NCBI GenBank assembly: GCA_034096865.1
Contig: JAWQFJ010001784.1
Location: forward strand, 90,001-125,000
Reading direction: 5' to 3'
DNA: 35,000 nucleotides
DNA from: Theodoxus fluviatilis
Taxonomy: Eukaryota > Mollusca > Gastropoda > Cycloneritida > Neritidae
The notes below the pieces were generated by a model that made no database searches, was not told the origin of the DNA, and was given only the letters and a program-made list of their open reading frames with translations. Shown here one piece after another: positions 1 to 13,603 of the stretch. The translations under genes and the position numbers were made by a program. The stretch's first letter is position 1. The number at the start of each line of letters is the position of its first letter.

Positions 1-26
1 TGATTTTCCACATCAAAAGACACCAC

Positions 27-247
27 ACACACACAGTGGTTGTTACACTTGCCAGTACTTGCTGTTACCCACTGACAGTCTCTCTCTCTCTCTCTGCCTA
101 CCACACACACAGTGGTTGTTACACTTGACAGTACTTGCTGTTACCCACTGACAGTCTCTCTCTCTCTCTGCCTACCACACACACAGTGGTTGTTACACTT
201 GCCAGTACTTGCTGTTACCCACTGACAGTCTCTCTCTCTCTCTCTGT
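27..247. repeat. Three-unit minisatellite, 74-76 bp period
   Basis: Three nearly identical units each run from CACACAC through AGTGGTTGTTACACTTG to ACCCACTGACAG and a (TC)n tract. The word AGTGGTTG starts at 35, 111 and 185, giving spacings of 76 and 74. The length difference comes from the embedded (TC)n and (AC)n runs. The unit is not a multiple of three in a conserved way and has no coding look. Confidence 0.93.
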
Positions 248-344
248 GCCTTGGTTTGCAGACACTGGATGATTCATCTGGACACTTTCACCCCTATCTC
301 ATAACTCATTCGTTTCATTTGGTACACGAGGAGCCTGTCAAACT

Positions 345-560
345 GCTAATCTGAATACCATCTCTTCCTTTAGTAAGGGAACTTGTCAGTCTTACTAGTA
401 ATCTGCAAACTATCTCTCCATTTGGGACGGGGACCCGTCTACCCAACTGATAATCTGAATACCATCTCTTCCTTTAGTAAGGGAACTTGTCAGTCTTACT
501 AGTAATCTGCAAACTATCTCTCCATTTGGGACGGGGACCCGTCTACCCAACTGATAATCT
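345..560. repeat. Two-unit tandem repeat, 104 bp period
   Basis: The block starting TAATCTGAATACC at 347 recurs at 451, and a third partial start (TAATCTGAAAG) follows near 555. The two full units are almost identical across TCTTCCTTTAGTAAGGGAAC and GGGACGGGGACCCGTC. The GGGACGGGGACCCGTC part is itself partly self-complementary (GGGAC/GTCCC-like). It lies downstream (3') of the last recognised exon of the minus-strand gene. Confidence 0.9.
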
Positions 561-1228
561 GAAAGCTACTGCCTCATGCAGGACTCTCCTTGATCCATGA
601 TGCAGCCACATGCGAGTTGAATCATGGTGTGCAGTCTCTTTCAACAATCAAGACTTCTTGGTTGTAATATTCTTTAGGATTTTCAAGAGTTTCTTATTTC
701 TACACCATTAAAATGGCCTCAACAGACAAAACCGCTCTGAAGAATCTAGTCACAGGAAAGTATCTGGCTGATCACAAACTGCTCATAATTCATTCTTGGA
801 AGAAAAAAAACTATAAAAGCTTCCTGTAAGGAAATTAGGCCAACAACAGTTAGAATATTGGCATCTTGACACAAATGGCTACTTGTGCTTAAACAAATAT
901 CTGAAGTAAGATGCTTCCCCTATTTTCAGGGTGTACAAGAATCCTTTCAGTTGATCCTACCCTCACTAACACAACTAGGTAAACATTCTATTTAGCAATT
1001 AGTTCTCTAAATCAGACAACAACAAAAACTCCAAAAAACTGGTTTAATTGCTAAGCTAACCCTGTCTTCACAATTCCATCTCACAAATTGATGCAATATA
1101 TATCTGAACACCTATATTCTGCATGCATAAACTTTCACCAGCATCATCATTATCGTTATCCTTTTCAGGTGGCCTGGCAACCCCCCTAAATCACCATCAT
1201 CATCTGCAAGCAGCCTTCAGCTACCAAC
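561..1228 (-). other. AT-rich intron sequence of the MAP7-like gene
   Basis: This stretch follows the splice donor of exon D on the minus strand. No open frame of coding character, RNA gene or repeat of note was seen. It contains short ATC/CAT runs near 1140-1205. Confidence 0.5.
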
Positions 1229-1462
1229 CTCGGGACAACCGATCTGTGCTCAAGCTCCGTGGCGAGGTCTTTGGTTCCGCGTGAACAAAGCTTGGCGTGG
1301 ATCCTGCCACGCTGGCAGGGCGAGGCTTTCTGGCCGGTTTATTTTCTCGCATCCGAACTCCGCTTCCACTAGCGGGTGAGGCTGTCGCCCCTTTCCCCTT
1401 CTGGGGAGGCGTAGTGTGGTGTGCTATAAAAGAGCGACGTTCTTCGGGGATCGTGTTGAGAG
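1229..1462 (-). CDS. MAP7: MAP7/ensconsin-like gene, exon D (basic Ser/Pro linker)
   Basis: This is an internal exon read from 1462 down to 1229. The acceptor is a strong pyrimidine tract ending CCCACAG just above 1462. The donor is AG|GTTGGT at 1228; an alternative TTG|GTAGCT would end the exon at 1225 in another phase. The two leading bases complete a codon begun by the previous exon (phase 1), followed by 77 open codons and one trailing base, so the exon is symmetric (1-1). The product is rich in Ser, Pro, Arg and Lys, for example KPARKPRPASVAGSTPSF and SPRSLSTDRLSR. This fits the basic, disordered linker that follows the microtubule-binding coiled coil in MAP7 proteins. The linker itself is poorly conserved, so the family call rests on exons A and B, and this exon is attached by phase and composition. 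A TATAAAAG string at 1425-1432 lies inside this exon and is therefore not taken as a promoter. Confidence 0.72.
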
Positions 1463-2786
1463 CTGTGGGTTAGACGGGGGGAAAAGGGGGAAGGGAACAT
1501 TTCGTTACTGCCACATCTTTACTTTTTTCAAATTCTTTGGTTGCTGAAATTTTTGTCAGTGTGATGACCGGAAGAATGGCTTTGATGAAAGCGCTTCTGA
1601 GAGAATCCCACCACCAGAATGACAAGAAAATGAAGATCGGATGCTTTTGGTTGCTAGTGACACGATTCCCTCTATCACCAATGCCACTGGACATACACAC
1701 GAGGATTCACCATGCCTCTAGCTGTTGGACTGATATGATGCTGCAGTGGCTCTCACACACATGCTCACACACGCAAACTTTCAACAAGTGGTAAATGCAG
1801 AAAGATGCAACAACAGCAACAAAAGCATGCAAGCAACAAAGAAATGCATACTGAGGTACATGCAGTGCATCCATTCAAAATGGCAACATTTCACACATGC
1901 AGTGCATACATGGAGGCAAAGTTTGCCACTCAATGTCTACTAACACTAAGCTGGTCTTGTTTGGATTCTGAACCCCCAAAATCATTATGTCAATCCACGA
2001 CTGAGTCATCTGAAAACATATTGACAGGTTTTCTTTGTTGATAATATGTCACCAAAAAGAATACTGGATTAAGATTCCATGATCATTTATCAAAACCAAT
2101 TAAACAATCACTCAGTTTTTTTTATCTTCTTTCTTTCCCCAAATTTCCTTTGGTGAAGAAAATACTTGTATTGCCGGGAAAGGGAGTTGACTTTTCTTCA
2201 TGTTCTAGAATTCTTTACAAACATCTGACCTGGTTATTTAAGGGTGTCATTCCAAACAAGAAAACAGACCATGAAGAAGATATCAGAGGAAGTGTTTTGA
2301 ACCAGTGAGTGCAAAATCAACAAAGTATGTCACCCAATGTGCGTTAATCTTCTAGTAAATGGATGAAAAATGTTAAATACAAATTACATAATGCTTCCAA
2401 CAATAAACATTGGCAATTTCTTTTTTAAATCCCCATAGTAAATATGAGTAAGTACAAAATGATCATGTAAAAGAAGCAGTAACTTCCTCTGAAATCCTAG
2501 CCACAAGATGAAAAAGTACATAGCACCCATACATTGCTATGCCCAGAAAAATGTGCATCATGAGCAAGTGAAAGGAAAAAAGAACATTTTTCCCCTTCAG
2601 AAAAAGGCAAACAGAATCCATAACACAAAGACAGAAAAGTGGCAAATATTTTGAAAGATGTCTGTTAGTGGATAGAGCATGTGTGACTACGGGACTTTGG
2701 AATAAATACTTTGAAAGACGACTGTTGTGGATAGATCATAGAGTGTCTAAGTAAGTGACTTGAAAAGGGTTCAGTGAAGGTAAGGT

Positions 2787-2823
2787 GGGGGGGGGGGGGG
2801 GGGGGGGTGGGGGGGGGGGGGGG
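2787..2823. repeat. Poly-G tract (G21-T-G15)
   Basis: There are 21 G, one T, then 15 G on the plus strand (a C tract in the sense of the host gene). It is a plausible G-quadruplex former. Length is likely to be unstable both in the genome and in sequencing. Confidence 0.95.
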
Positions 2824-4286
2824 AATCTTGCCTTTTGTTTTCTTGCTCTGAGAAAATTCTGCGTAAAACAATTCCCCCCCAAAAGCCCATGATTAATGTT
2901 GGCAAAACCATTGCTCTAAAGCAGCCAAGCCAATGAAGGTCAACATTCCTCCAGCCATTTGGGTGTCCTACCAAGTTTCGGTGGCCGATGAAGAGAGGAA
3001 AATTTATGAAGAGAAGAAAATTTATCATGACGGAGACCCAAATGCCTGCAGGAATGCTTTGCTTGAAACAAGCTAGCAACATGTTAACAATGAACTGTGA
3101 AAAGTGAATTAATTTTTTCTGCTCATAATAATTATGTGCATGAACAGGAAACAAAAGAGAAAACTAACGGCAACCCTGAACTGCTCCAAAAAGAAACCAG
3201 AAATTAAAAAGAAAATAAAATCTTGACATGATAAACTTTAATCATACAGCTTAAATAATAAACTTGAACCATTTCCTCAACTTCTTAAAATTCATTTAGA
3301 GGTTTCCTATTTTAGTTGGCTGTAAAAAAAATTGTCAGTATGAATGTGAAGAAATTGATAAATACTTTGTGCAGGCTCTGAAGATGTTGTCATTATTATG
3401 AGATTAATCTGGCACTGTTTACAATTTAATTCTAGCCCCCACTCCTCAACCTCCTTTCTCTTTCCTTTCCAGAATAATACAACTGCATACTTAACCAAAA
3501 AACACTCTTGCAAAATGATAGTGTGGCAGGGTAATTCCAAGCACTTTATTCTTTTCAAAGTACGCCATGCTTCGGACCTTGCAGTGAAGAAATCCTGCTC
3601 AAACACCTGTATTCTCAAACTGGACAATCTTTTTGTTTAACTGAGCATAATAACAACGGAACAAAATAAAAGATAACTTTCTTCATAAACCAAATCAAGA
3701 GGCACTAAAAATCCCTCATGATGCATAAATGATGGCAAAATGACAAAGAAAAATGTTAGTGCATGAATGACCAGATTAATTTAATGTTCAGTGCATGATT
3801 GGCCTTGTGAATGATCAGTGCATGAAAGACTAAATGATGGTTTCATGATGAAATGGACATATCAAATCAAAATATCACTGGTTGTGTGATCTATGAAACA
3901 CAACAAAGGTGCACAATGGACACAATGACAAAACTGGATACTCCTTCGCACAAACAAGGGTGAACACACAACAAAGATTCTCTCACACACAAAGTAAAGT
4001 GTTGCTTTCTGTTAGTGCACTGTGTGGTGTGAGGGCCGCTGGTTTTGATCTGTGAAAACTTACATGTGTGTATGAATGTTTAAGTCTCAACATGTTCTGT
4101 GTGAGCACTGTATCCAATTTCATGCATGTGCATGAACGTTTGAAAAAAGTATATACATGTACATTAATGTCTGAATGTATGTGTGTTTTCATGTGTGAAT
4201 GAGGAAGACTGACATACAGAGACACATACACAAACAGACACATGCAAAAGAAGATGGAAAATAGAAAGGGAGAAATACAAGAGAAA

Positions 4287-4621
<335 letters not shown>

Positions 4622-5866
4622 GGAGGGCAACAGAGCAAGACAAAAGGAGAGAGACAAAGACAGAGAAAGAGAGAGTGAGACATGGATGGAGAGCAGTCGG
4701 ACAGACACAGAAGAAGGATGAAGGGGGAAGAGAAGAAGTGAGAGGTAAGAAGGGATTTACATGAATTGTGAGACAGGCCAAGAAAAGACAGAAACAATGT
4801 GACGCAATCAGCTATACAGACATGCAAAACAAATAAACTATCAGCTCAACATCAACAACTATCAAACATGCACAAACATTCACATTCTGAAAAGTACATT
4901 AAGCAACTTAATTCTAAAATGTTAAACACAGAATCTCAAGACAACCCACCAAGCAAGAAACCAACAGCCAAATACAAAGCCGAATTTGAAGAAGGAAGTA
5001 GTCTCCTTGGCTCCCTCTGTCTTCGTAGAGTCACACCACTGACACACACTGAGCCTGTTTCTATCCAAGCAACCCCAACCTGACCAGCAGATTATTGACT
5101 TGCACCAACTCACAATTTTGAAAAGGGTTTTATGCTGGGAGGCAGACCCATATTATGGGACGAGATAGCACACTAACCACCTTAAAAACTCATCCAGTTA
5201 GGATAAAGCACCAAGGTTTCAGAGGGAAAAAATTAGTTAATGTTTGAGAAAAAGTAGGGTGTGCCTGAAGCAGTAAAAAAGGAACACTAGTTTGATATGA
5301 GAGTGAGGAAACCTGTTAAAATGGATACACTGCTGGAGTTGATGGGATTTTTAAAAAGGACGACAATACAAGTACCAACCTGAAGGAGACAGACTATCCT
5401 GGGAACCATTCAACAGTTCAATATCAAATGAATTAAGACAGAGAAAGGATATGATGTTTAATCCGATGCAAACTGCACAGATGAGATGACGGCAGCAATC
5501 TGTTAACACCATGAAGATGACCACTACAGCTTGGAAAGACCAGACCCACAAGGACCTATTCTCAAACCTTTAAAATATCTTGTTCCCACATAACTCTTAC
5601 ATCTCCTGACTACTGCCAGGTGAAAATCTGAGGAGACCCAAAAGCTTCAGCAACCCACGAGATCACACACTGGACAATCACAAGGCACAAACCAACAGCA
5701 GACAAAAAGACCTTCCTCAACTCCTGGACTCTTTCCATCAGTGCCATAACACTCAATGGTGTGCGGACAGGGGAAAAAATGAGGAAGGGACTTGGATGGA
5801 GAATGTAGGGGCAAGTTGCCAGAGATGGGGGGAGGGCGCCCGTTGGGGGGAGGTGCACCAGCTTAC

Positions 5867-5995
5867 CCAGGAGGGAGTCGGGTCGCTGCCCCATGGCCCC
5901 AGGGGAGGCCGCGCTATCGGACTTTCGTTTGTGGTAAAGCACACTGGTGGAGACGGAAAGGTGCCGCGAAGGAGGAATGGTCCCTTGGAAGGGTC
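5867..5995 (-). CDS. MAP7: MAP7/ensconsin-like gene, exon C
   Basis: This is an internal exon read from 5995 down to 5867 (129 bases: 2 + 42 codons + 1). The acceptor is CTTGCTCCCTCAG|GACCC and the donor is CTGG|GTAAGC. Both match consensus well. The leading two bases complete a Gly codon with the last base of exon B, so the phase joins cleanly. The peptide includes SVSTSVLYHKRKSDSAASPG and then AMGQRPDSLL: basic, Ser-rich and of linker type. The exon is clearly more GC-rich than the flanking intron. No conserved domain is visible in it alone. It is assigned to the gene by strand, phase, splice sites and composition. An alternative is a symmetric (1-1), possibly cassette exon, since skipping it would keep frame. 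Confidence 0.72.
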
Positions 5996-8900
5996 CTGAG
6001 GGAGCAAGCAGCAAAATGCACGTGTCGTGCCTGCCTACAGCCAAACCAAAACTTGGCCCAAGCCAGCATAAAACCATTCTCCAGGCAAAAAGTTGTTAAT
6101 TGGGAATATTTACAATGAAAGAAAATGAAAACAAAATGCATCCAGGAATCAGGCAAACAAATAGCTCGGGATTAAAAATCTGAACACACAAACCAAAACA
6201 AAATCTACAATATCTAGGAAATTCTTGTCTTAAGAAGGATGCAAATGGGGGAGGAAAAATCAGGGTGTCCATGCTTGACATTCAAGGTTTCTTCAGCACA
6301 AATTTCATTTCAAGATGCAGTAGTTTTTCTTTAAACATGCTGGTGGGTGTAATTCATTTCAAGATTGGATACAGTCAAATTCATGCCTTTGCAAAAATCC
6401 AATACTCGGTTACTGGGTTAGGTCATCAAGTAGACATACTGGCAAAGGTATTTTCATTCAAAGTAAAACATTCAAGTTAATCAGATTGACATATGCATGT
6501 GAACTTTGCCAAAGTAGAGCAATACCTGCATTCATTCATTCATTAGTAAACTCCAGCTCCATTCCATCCACGCAAGCCTTCATTTTACACTCATGTTAAA
6601 AGAACTGAGTTTCTATTGTTTTCCAGTGACAAACATTTTGGATATGACCAAAATTTTCAGAGAAAAAAAATTCCGAATGCTAAAACTGAGTGACTTGAAA
6701 TTATGTTGACTTTTTTTTAAGAAAGCACCCTTACATTAAAAGAACAAACTCCAAACAAAATGGTAATTTCTCACTAAAATTTATCTATGAAAATCTTTTG
6801 TTTTCATTCACTTCATTGAAGGCTTGTGAGGACACATTGTCCTTCTCATAGTTCAAACATCATAGCACAAAGGCAGGTCTGGCATCAAGGTGTTATTTTA
6901 CACTGTATGTCTTTGCTCTTCTCTCAGTCATGGCATGGTGACATGCACAGAACTGTCAAACACACAGACCGGACAACTCAACAGTGTGAAGGCAAAAGCG
7001 GGCTTGCCCAAGCAAACAGCAAAGCAAAGAAGGAACACAGCTGCGGAGACAGCTACAATACCCCTCAACAGGCTGCGGCAGCTCTCTCAAACAAACAGAT
7101 AACTTGGGAAATGAAAATTTCAAAAGTAGCCAAAACCAAAGCAGATTTGGAGGAAGGAATGGGACTCAGTCCAAAACTCATGGCTGGCACTTACACATCC
7201 TCCACAAAAGAATCCACGCGTCTGCCGATTGATGGGGGAAATGTTCACAGATATATAAACCTCATCTTTGGGGGGAATTTGTTTTTCTTTCTTTACCATT
7301 TTGTCAAAACAAAAATTTCCATGCCAGTCAAATTAGTCAAAAACCAAAATTTCCGCAACAACACGAAATACACACTGTAACAGATTCAGCCCAACGTTTT
7401 CTTTTTCTGGTGTTTGCTCCAAACCTTAGCTGCTCACTTTCTCTCTACAAAAAAAAATATAAACAGACAATGAAGGATTAGTAGTAATTAGTCATTTTAG
7501 TAGATGTCAGTCGGAAACAGAGACGAGGTGTGGAAAAGTCATGCGGCACTGCCTGCTACAACCCTCACCCAGGACAGGGACGAGATCCTACCAACACAGT
7601 GCCAACTGATCTAGCCGTCAAGCAAGCTCCTAAAACAGCTTGCAGGGGAGGCAACTCTTACAGGCTTGTCAAAGCACTGCACAGAACTAGTCGCTAGTTG
7701 TGGGTGAAATGTTTGCAACAGCAAGCAGTCAGCAAAAAACGTTTTTACCTTCAGGAAGTATTTTCTGGTTTTTGTATCAGGTTTTTCCTCAAGAAATAAT
7801 CTGCTTCATGAAAGCTAGATTCTCTTGGAGTGGTTGAGCCAAGGAAAGAGATGTTGGGGAAATCATGAACCCCTGACAAAACTGAAAGGAACCCACCTCA
7901 TAAAAAACTAGTTCTTCAAAATTCCGAATGTACACTGAAGTGAGCAACGACAACCATGAACTCTGCTTATGCTTCGACAGAAACTCCCTGAGGAAATCTA
8001 GAGGGAATAAAGAGAGAAAACTACTCCACGTCAATGGAGTAAGTGAAGATCAAACTGGAAACAGTGATAGTCAAGAGTAAGAAGTCTCTGCACAACACCT
8101 TTGAAACCACTCATTTACTTCATGTGGATCAATACACATCTGGAATCACAGATCCCGATAGAAAAATGTTTCTCAAAGCACATTAGGAAAACTGTCAGAG
8201 CTCAGACACAGGTCCATCTGGTGTATTCAAACCATATTTCTCTTCTTTTCTCTCTCTTGCAGTCATTGCTCAATGCAGAGGAGGCATATAATGCTCATGA
8301 CAGATTCCCAAGAGATTCTCACAAAATTCACCAGAGATAAAGATTCAAAAAGTCCAGCAAGCAAAGGAAAACTCTCAGAAGAACAAGACCCAAATCATCG
8401 GAAAATGCATCCATTGGAGGGATCTACATGCCAATCTAGATTTTCTGCTCCGGGAAAACTCCTGTTAATCACACTGCATTAACTCATGCACTGTTCAAAG
8501 TGGACACCCATGTTCAAGCTAGTCACAGGGAGCTAGCTACTTCAGTAGCTAGACTAGGGAGTGACGCCAGTTAGCTTTCCAAAGCTGGGGAGAGTAACAT
8601 TGGATCACAGCAGATAGCTATGCAATCAAAAGCATACCTTCACTGCGGTGGTGTGATTGATGATAGCTTGTAGGCTTTTTTTTCTTTTTTCTTTTTAAAG
8701 ATGTGCCAAAATTGAAACATCCGAGTTGATTCCCTTTTTTCCCCTTGATGGTATCCCCTTCTCCATCCTCTCCACAACAATCAACACAATTATAGCAACA
8801 AGTCACTCAGAATACTGTTCAGAAGTTTGGAAAGTTAAGAGAGAAAATTTACTGGCAGCAAAATAAAATTCAAGCAATGGTATCCTTAGTTTCCATTTAC

Positions 8901-9270
8901 TCTAGAGCCTATAATCTCAAACAAGTCATTCCAGAAATAATTCAATCCTCAACCATCTTTAAAAAAAACCAATCTAACCCCCCAAAACAACGACTACTAC
9001 ATATTTGAAATTATGATTTTAAAAAGGCAGACTTCTGCAGAGAGAAATTTTTTTTTCCCCCACTTCCCACTTACAGAAAAACCTATACAGCAGAACTCAA
9101 AAGTGACACATCTGAGCCCTCTATCAGTACCCAGAGACAAACTCTCAGCAGACGACCCCTACAACAGATACTGACTTCCAGATGACTGAAGAATCGGAGA
9201 AGAAAAGAGAGCAGCAAGACAACCATCACCTCCACCCCCAACCCCACAGTTAGAGGTGTTAGAAACGTAC
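5996..9270 (-). other. Intron between exons B and C of the MAP7-like gene
   Basis: This is about 3.3 kb of AT-rich sequence with no recognised RNA gene or mobile element. It holds a short (CATT)n run near 6531. A 184-codon plus-strand open frame at 6826-7380 has intron-like composition and no recognisable motif, so I do not call it a gene. Confidence 0.55.
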
Positions 9271-9556
9271 CATTGCGGTTAATATCTACACAGCAGTGTC
9301 GCCTGACTGTGCTGCAAGCAGACAGTGCCCGTCGCTGCGGGCGGACATAGTCCGAATCGGAGCCGTTGGGCGAGCGCCTGATGAGTGTGCTATGAGAGGA
9401 GGAGCGCTTAGCGCGGTCTAGCGGCTGACAGATGGGCCGCGGTGTGCGGCTGCCAAAGCCGTAAAGACCGCCCCCACCTTTCTGACCGCTTCGTTTCCAG
9501 GCCTCGTAGCGCGCCACGCGCTCCTCTGCTCGCTGGAGGATGGCTTCACGTCGCTC
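9271..9556 (-). CDS. MAP7: MAP7/ensconsin-like gene, exon B (end of coiled coil, GFGSRTPR)
   Basis: This is an internal exon read from 9556 down to 9271 (286 bases: 95 codons + 1). The acceptor is TTTCTTGTCTGTTTCTAG|GAGCGA and the donor is AATG|GTACGT. It starts in phase 0, matching the end of exon A, and ends with one base of a Gly codon. The protein opens with ERREAILQRAEERVARYEAW, which continues the charged helix of exon A. It then has a Gly run and LYGFGSRTPRPICQPLDR, followed by a Ser-rich basic stretch (RSSSHSTLIRRSPNGSDSDY). A charged helix ending in an FGS-TPR motif is characteristic of the N-terminal microtubule-binding domain of MAP7/ensconsin proteins. This exon and exon A are the main basis for the family call. 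The open frame continues past 9271 into the intron, so the exon end is set by the donor. Confidence 0.82.
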
Positions 9557-10217
9557 CTAGAAACAGACAAGAAAGGGGTGGGCAATTAGATCCAAACTTT
9601 TGAGTAGTTTTAAGTGATGATGAAACACCAGCTGTGAATTGTGAGTGATCCATCCAAGGTATGGCACCCCTGCCGTTCCATGAACTCGGCAAAGGGTGCT
9701 GACATACATGCATATCTGAAATGACTGGTCTATTCTCCTGCAAGTTTTTGAGCCCCAACATATGTAAGAGCATGTCTATGTGGATGTGCAGAAGGAACAA
9801 AAAGGTTGTTTAGACTCTGTAGGAATAAGTGGGTGGCTTCGGAGAAAACGTTTGAGTGTGCGGCACAGCTCAAAAGTAACACATATTGTGACAAAAATAA
9901 ACAAATTCCTGAAGATGGGAGCTGTACAAAAAAAGTATTATTGCTTCCAGATTACAAGGGGAAAAAATGTAGAAAAGTTTCTGAATTCGAAGACAAAAGA
10001 AGAGATATACCATAGGTTCAAATCATTGAGACAAAAACAAAAAAGCGGAGAGCAATGAATATACAAAATCACTACGTGCATGAACTTTGCTTGTTATGAT
10101 TTCTGTATTTTTAAGGGAGGCAAAGAATTCTTCCACTCCCCAAAACATATTTACAGCATGCATATCGCTCCCACTCATAAGCTCACTCACCATCACTAGA
10201 ATGAAACACACGCACAT

Positions 10218-10218
<1 letters not shown>

Positions 10219-10280
<62 letters not shown>
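10219..10280. repeat. (CA)n microsatellite
   Basis: This is a pure CA dinucleotide tract of about 31 units. A 197-codon frame running through it is an artefact of the repeat plus chance. Confidence 0.96.
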
Positions 10281-10283
<3 letters not shown>

Positions 10284-11761
10284 GGGAGTTAACTCTATTG
10301 GCACTATTCTCTCTGCCCCCCTCCCACTGCAAGCTATGAGCCCTCAGCAGCTTTCGAATGCTAATGAGCTGAGCAAGACAGAAAAAGGCACCACCAGCTG
10401 GCCTCCAGATAACGTTTCCTTTCTTTCCTTGCAAGCAGGCCAGAAAGATATTGATAATTTGTTTGCAGTTATAGTTACAGCCATAGTAGCCCAGCCTCAG
10501 CCCTCCACATGGTGGACCTCAACTCTAGTCTTCTTTGTAGAGGGCGATGGTGGGGCAGTTAGAGATGGGGTGGGGAAACACTTTGTGATAGCTATGATGC
10601 AAATCTTAGCACACAGTGTACCTCTCACGGCCTATTCAACATCGCTGCTGCAGAAGCCTTTCCTTAGTACAGAAACTTGAGTATGAGTGGGAATCACCAT
10701 ACATGAATAAATGCATCAACTGACTGTTCCATAGATATGAATACATGTATGTCATTAAATGAGCAAAATATTTAACTGTGATTTGTCTTCTTACTGCACT
10801 GAAGCACCACCTTTACCCTCCTGATTACAAGTACCACAAACCCTTTACAGACCATCCTATTCGTCCAGAACACATTGACCAGGATTTCAGTGCAAGCATA
10901 AGTGGGGCTCTCTCAAAACTTTGTTTCCACCCATCTGCAAAAGGAAGTGTGCAACCTTAGAACCAGCTGTTTAAAGACACAATGATGGGCCGACTTTTTA
11001 TGAGAGTTGTAATGGCAAACTATTTCTGGCCGCACTTTGGAAGTTGAGCATTTAATCTTGCGAGTGTACCAGTAACCTAAAGATGAAGGAGCACTGAAAA
11101 ATGTCCAGGCCCCCTTCTAATCCAGCTTATCTCTTCCGTGATGACAGACACTGTAGAAGTTATAACCCTGCATGAACAAATATTGGAAACGTATTACCAC
11201 CACCATAAATCAAGAAGTTTCAGGCAATTCAAATAAACCTCAAAGCTTCAAGGCTGGAACTTCTATCCATGACGAAAAACCCATCAGGTCATCTAAACTG
11301 TTTCCAACCAAGGTCATTTGTGGGTCTGAACCACTTCGCAACTTGATACAATGGAGTACAAGAACTTGCATGTTAGCTGTTCGCCACAGCTACCAGTAAT
11401 GCGATGAATCACGGTGCCCATATGTGGCCATGATGGTCCTACACATCAACCTGGTTCTCCACACAGCATGTACACACTACAATGACCTGGCTTATGTCTA
11501 TCATTGTTCATAGCTGCCCGAAATGGGAATCAATAACACATAACTGCATAATGTGCATGCACGAAACATAAATGTGTAAAGGAATAACAGCCTTTTCCTT
11601 CCATCAATGGTGATGCCTTTCTCTCGAGAAACAGAAACAGAGTGACATTCATACTTAGTTTCGTTCTTGATGATCAGGAATTTTATGACAAGTAATTAAG
11701 ATTACAGTGCACACAGTGAGAACAAAACCACATGAAGAACTTGGTTAAACAGAAGAAGAAA

Positions 11762-11875
11762 ACATCATGGAGAGTTATAGACAAACAATAAAATTCATAG
11801 AGTTATAAACAAAAGAACAACACTTCATACAGAGTTATGGACAAAACAACTAAACTTCATAGAGAGTTACTGAGA
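11762..11875. repeat. Degenerate 29-34 bp minisatellite, four units
   Basis: Four imperfect units share the pattern TTCATAGAGAGTTATGGACAAA followed by an A/C-rich filler. They start near 11764, 11794, 11824 and 11856. Confidence 0.7.
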
Positions 11876-13549
11876 CGCTGACGATGAGGCAATCCACAAA
11901 AACAATTATATCAAAATCATAGTGCATGTAGTACAATCTAAAAATAAAATACCCCATGCATGATCCAAAGTGCAAAAAACCCAAATGTGTAAAGTCCCAA
12001 AATACCCAACAAAGGATGGTTACACAAAAAGCAAAGTAAAAATGAGGGCAGACAATGCAAAAACACTTGAAGGCAAGGAAAGAATGCAATGAAAAGGTAT
12101 TGCAAATGTGAAATCATGTTAACACGTGCATACTAGTGATATCCACTTCTAATGTCTTGATGACAATCGGGATTGTTAATAACCACAAACAGAAACATTA
12201 CATATATAGTGACTTATTTCAGGACTGGCTTGTCAATTAGGACTTCATGACATATTAATGTCTCAAGCATGAAGTTGGTGTTAGAACCTAAGACACTTTT
12301 CATCACACACGAGTCTGTTAATCATGTATGGCAATCATGCTCTATCTTAGTTAAGGTATCAACTGTGGCACTAAAAGGGCCATACCCTAAATGTGAAGAC
12401 TAGCCCCTGATTTTTTCTTCCTTTTTAAGGAGGATAAAATATGAAACAAGAATTACACAGCCAAGACAACTTGAACTTTAAGGGCAACTGAGGAAGTCTG
12501 CCCTAGGTGGACTTGGTGACTGTGGTAAGATATGCATACAGGCCATCCTACACATCTGGTGCTGCCTGTGCTGACCCATGTACGCATTGTGACCATTTGA
12601 ATATTGAGAGCAGCAACTCTTGAGCGGTTTGGATTTGGGATCTAGTATAGATCTCATGAAGATATGTCACTTGAACAGGAACAAAATTTATTTATGAAAA
12701 TCTCAGCAGAAGTCATATTTGATTCAGTGTTTTAGTTTGAAGAGAACAGTGTCCAAGCTTGATAGGAGCACAAATACTTCAGTGTGGTGACTACTACTTA
12801 CTACACTATGCATGGCGTAGCATTGTTAGTATTTGTTAGACAACTATTGCATCAACGTTTTGGTCAGCTGGGGCCTGTGGTACAGTGAAGGAGCAATACA
12901 AATTACGTTTTTAGTGAGTGTGAGAGTGAAAAGTTCTACCATGCCATGGATTATTTGGCATCATGTTACCTTAATTGAGATCATGCAGTCACGAGTGTGC
13001 ACAACTTGAGTATATTCAATCAGAACCTCATGAAAGTAGGGACAAATCACATGATCATGATACACTATCATCCATCCCTAACAGAACAGAATGAATGATA
13101 GGCATATTTGAAAAGATAAAAACATTCCTTGAACAACTGTGAACAACTCCTCACCTCACAAAGGAACACAGCTCATTCAATGATACACATACAAAATACT
13201 CAGCAACTTCAACTTTCCACGAAAATTCCTATTTCTGCATTCCATCACAACTTGCAGGCATCAAGATCCTCCACTTCAATCAGTAGCATCCAGATTTAAA
13301 CAGCAAATACAATTCAAAACTTATATCAGAAGAATTATTTTGTTACTGTTGCTGCCACAGGCAATGCTCTATAGACCACACAGTTTACCTACACCAGACA
13401 CTGCACCTCAAATCTGCATCCATCAATGCCAGGCAGGTTTTCACTTGGTCCTACGGTCAGGCAAGACTCAGGCCTAAACAGTAAGCTCTCCCTTTGTGGT
13501 CAAAACAGACAAACAGTGGGTTCCCCTTCTTGCCTCTCCAAGAAAACAT

Positions 13550-13603
13550 TATGACATGCCTGTATAGAAACCCAATGACATGCCTGTATTATGTATAGAA
13601 ACC
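13550..13603. repeat. Short tandem duplication
   Basis: ATGACATGCCTGTAT...ATAGAAACC occurs twice in a row. The second copy has an extra TATG near the end. Confidence 0.8.

Noticed and set aside
1..250. Spaced repeats that might suggest a CRISPR-like array
   Set aside because: Only three contiguous tandem units with microsatellite tails and no unique spacers; clearly eukaryotic minisatellite.
5792..6118. Plus-strand frames opposite exon C
   Set aside because: Shadows of the GC-rich minus-strand exon, which has proper splice sites and phase.
6826..7380. 184-codon plus-strand frame
   Set aside because: No family motif and low-complexity intron-like composition. Lies inside an intron with a second overlapping frame.
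10015..10025. GGTTCAAATC resembling a tRNA B box
   Set aside because: No A box at the right distance and no cloverleaf.
10087..10680. 197-codon plus-strand frame through the (CA)n tract
   Set aside because: Half of it is His/Thr repeat; the rest has no recognisable motif and intron-like composition, and it lies within the intron of the minus-strand gene.
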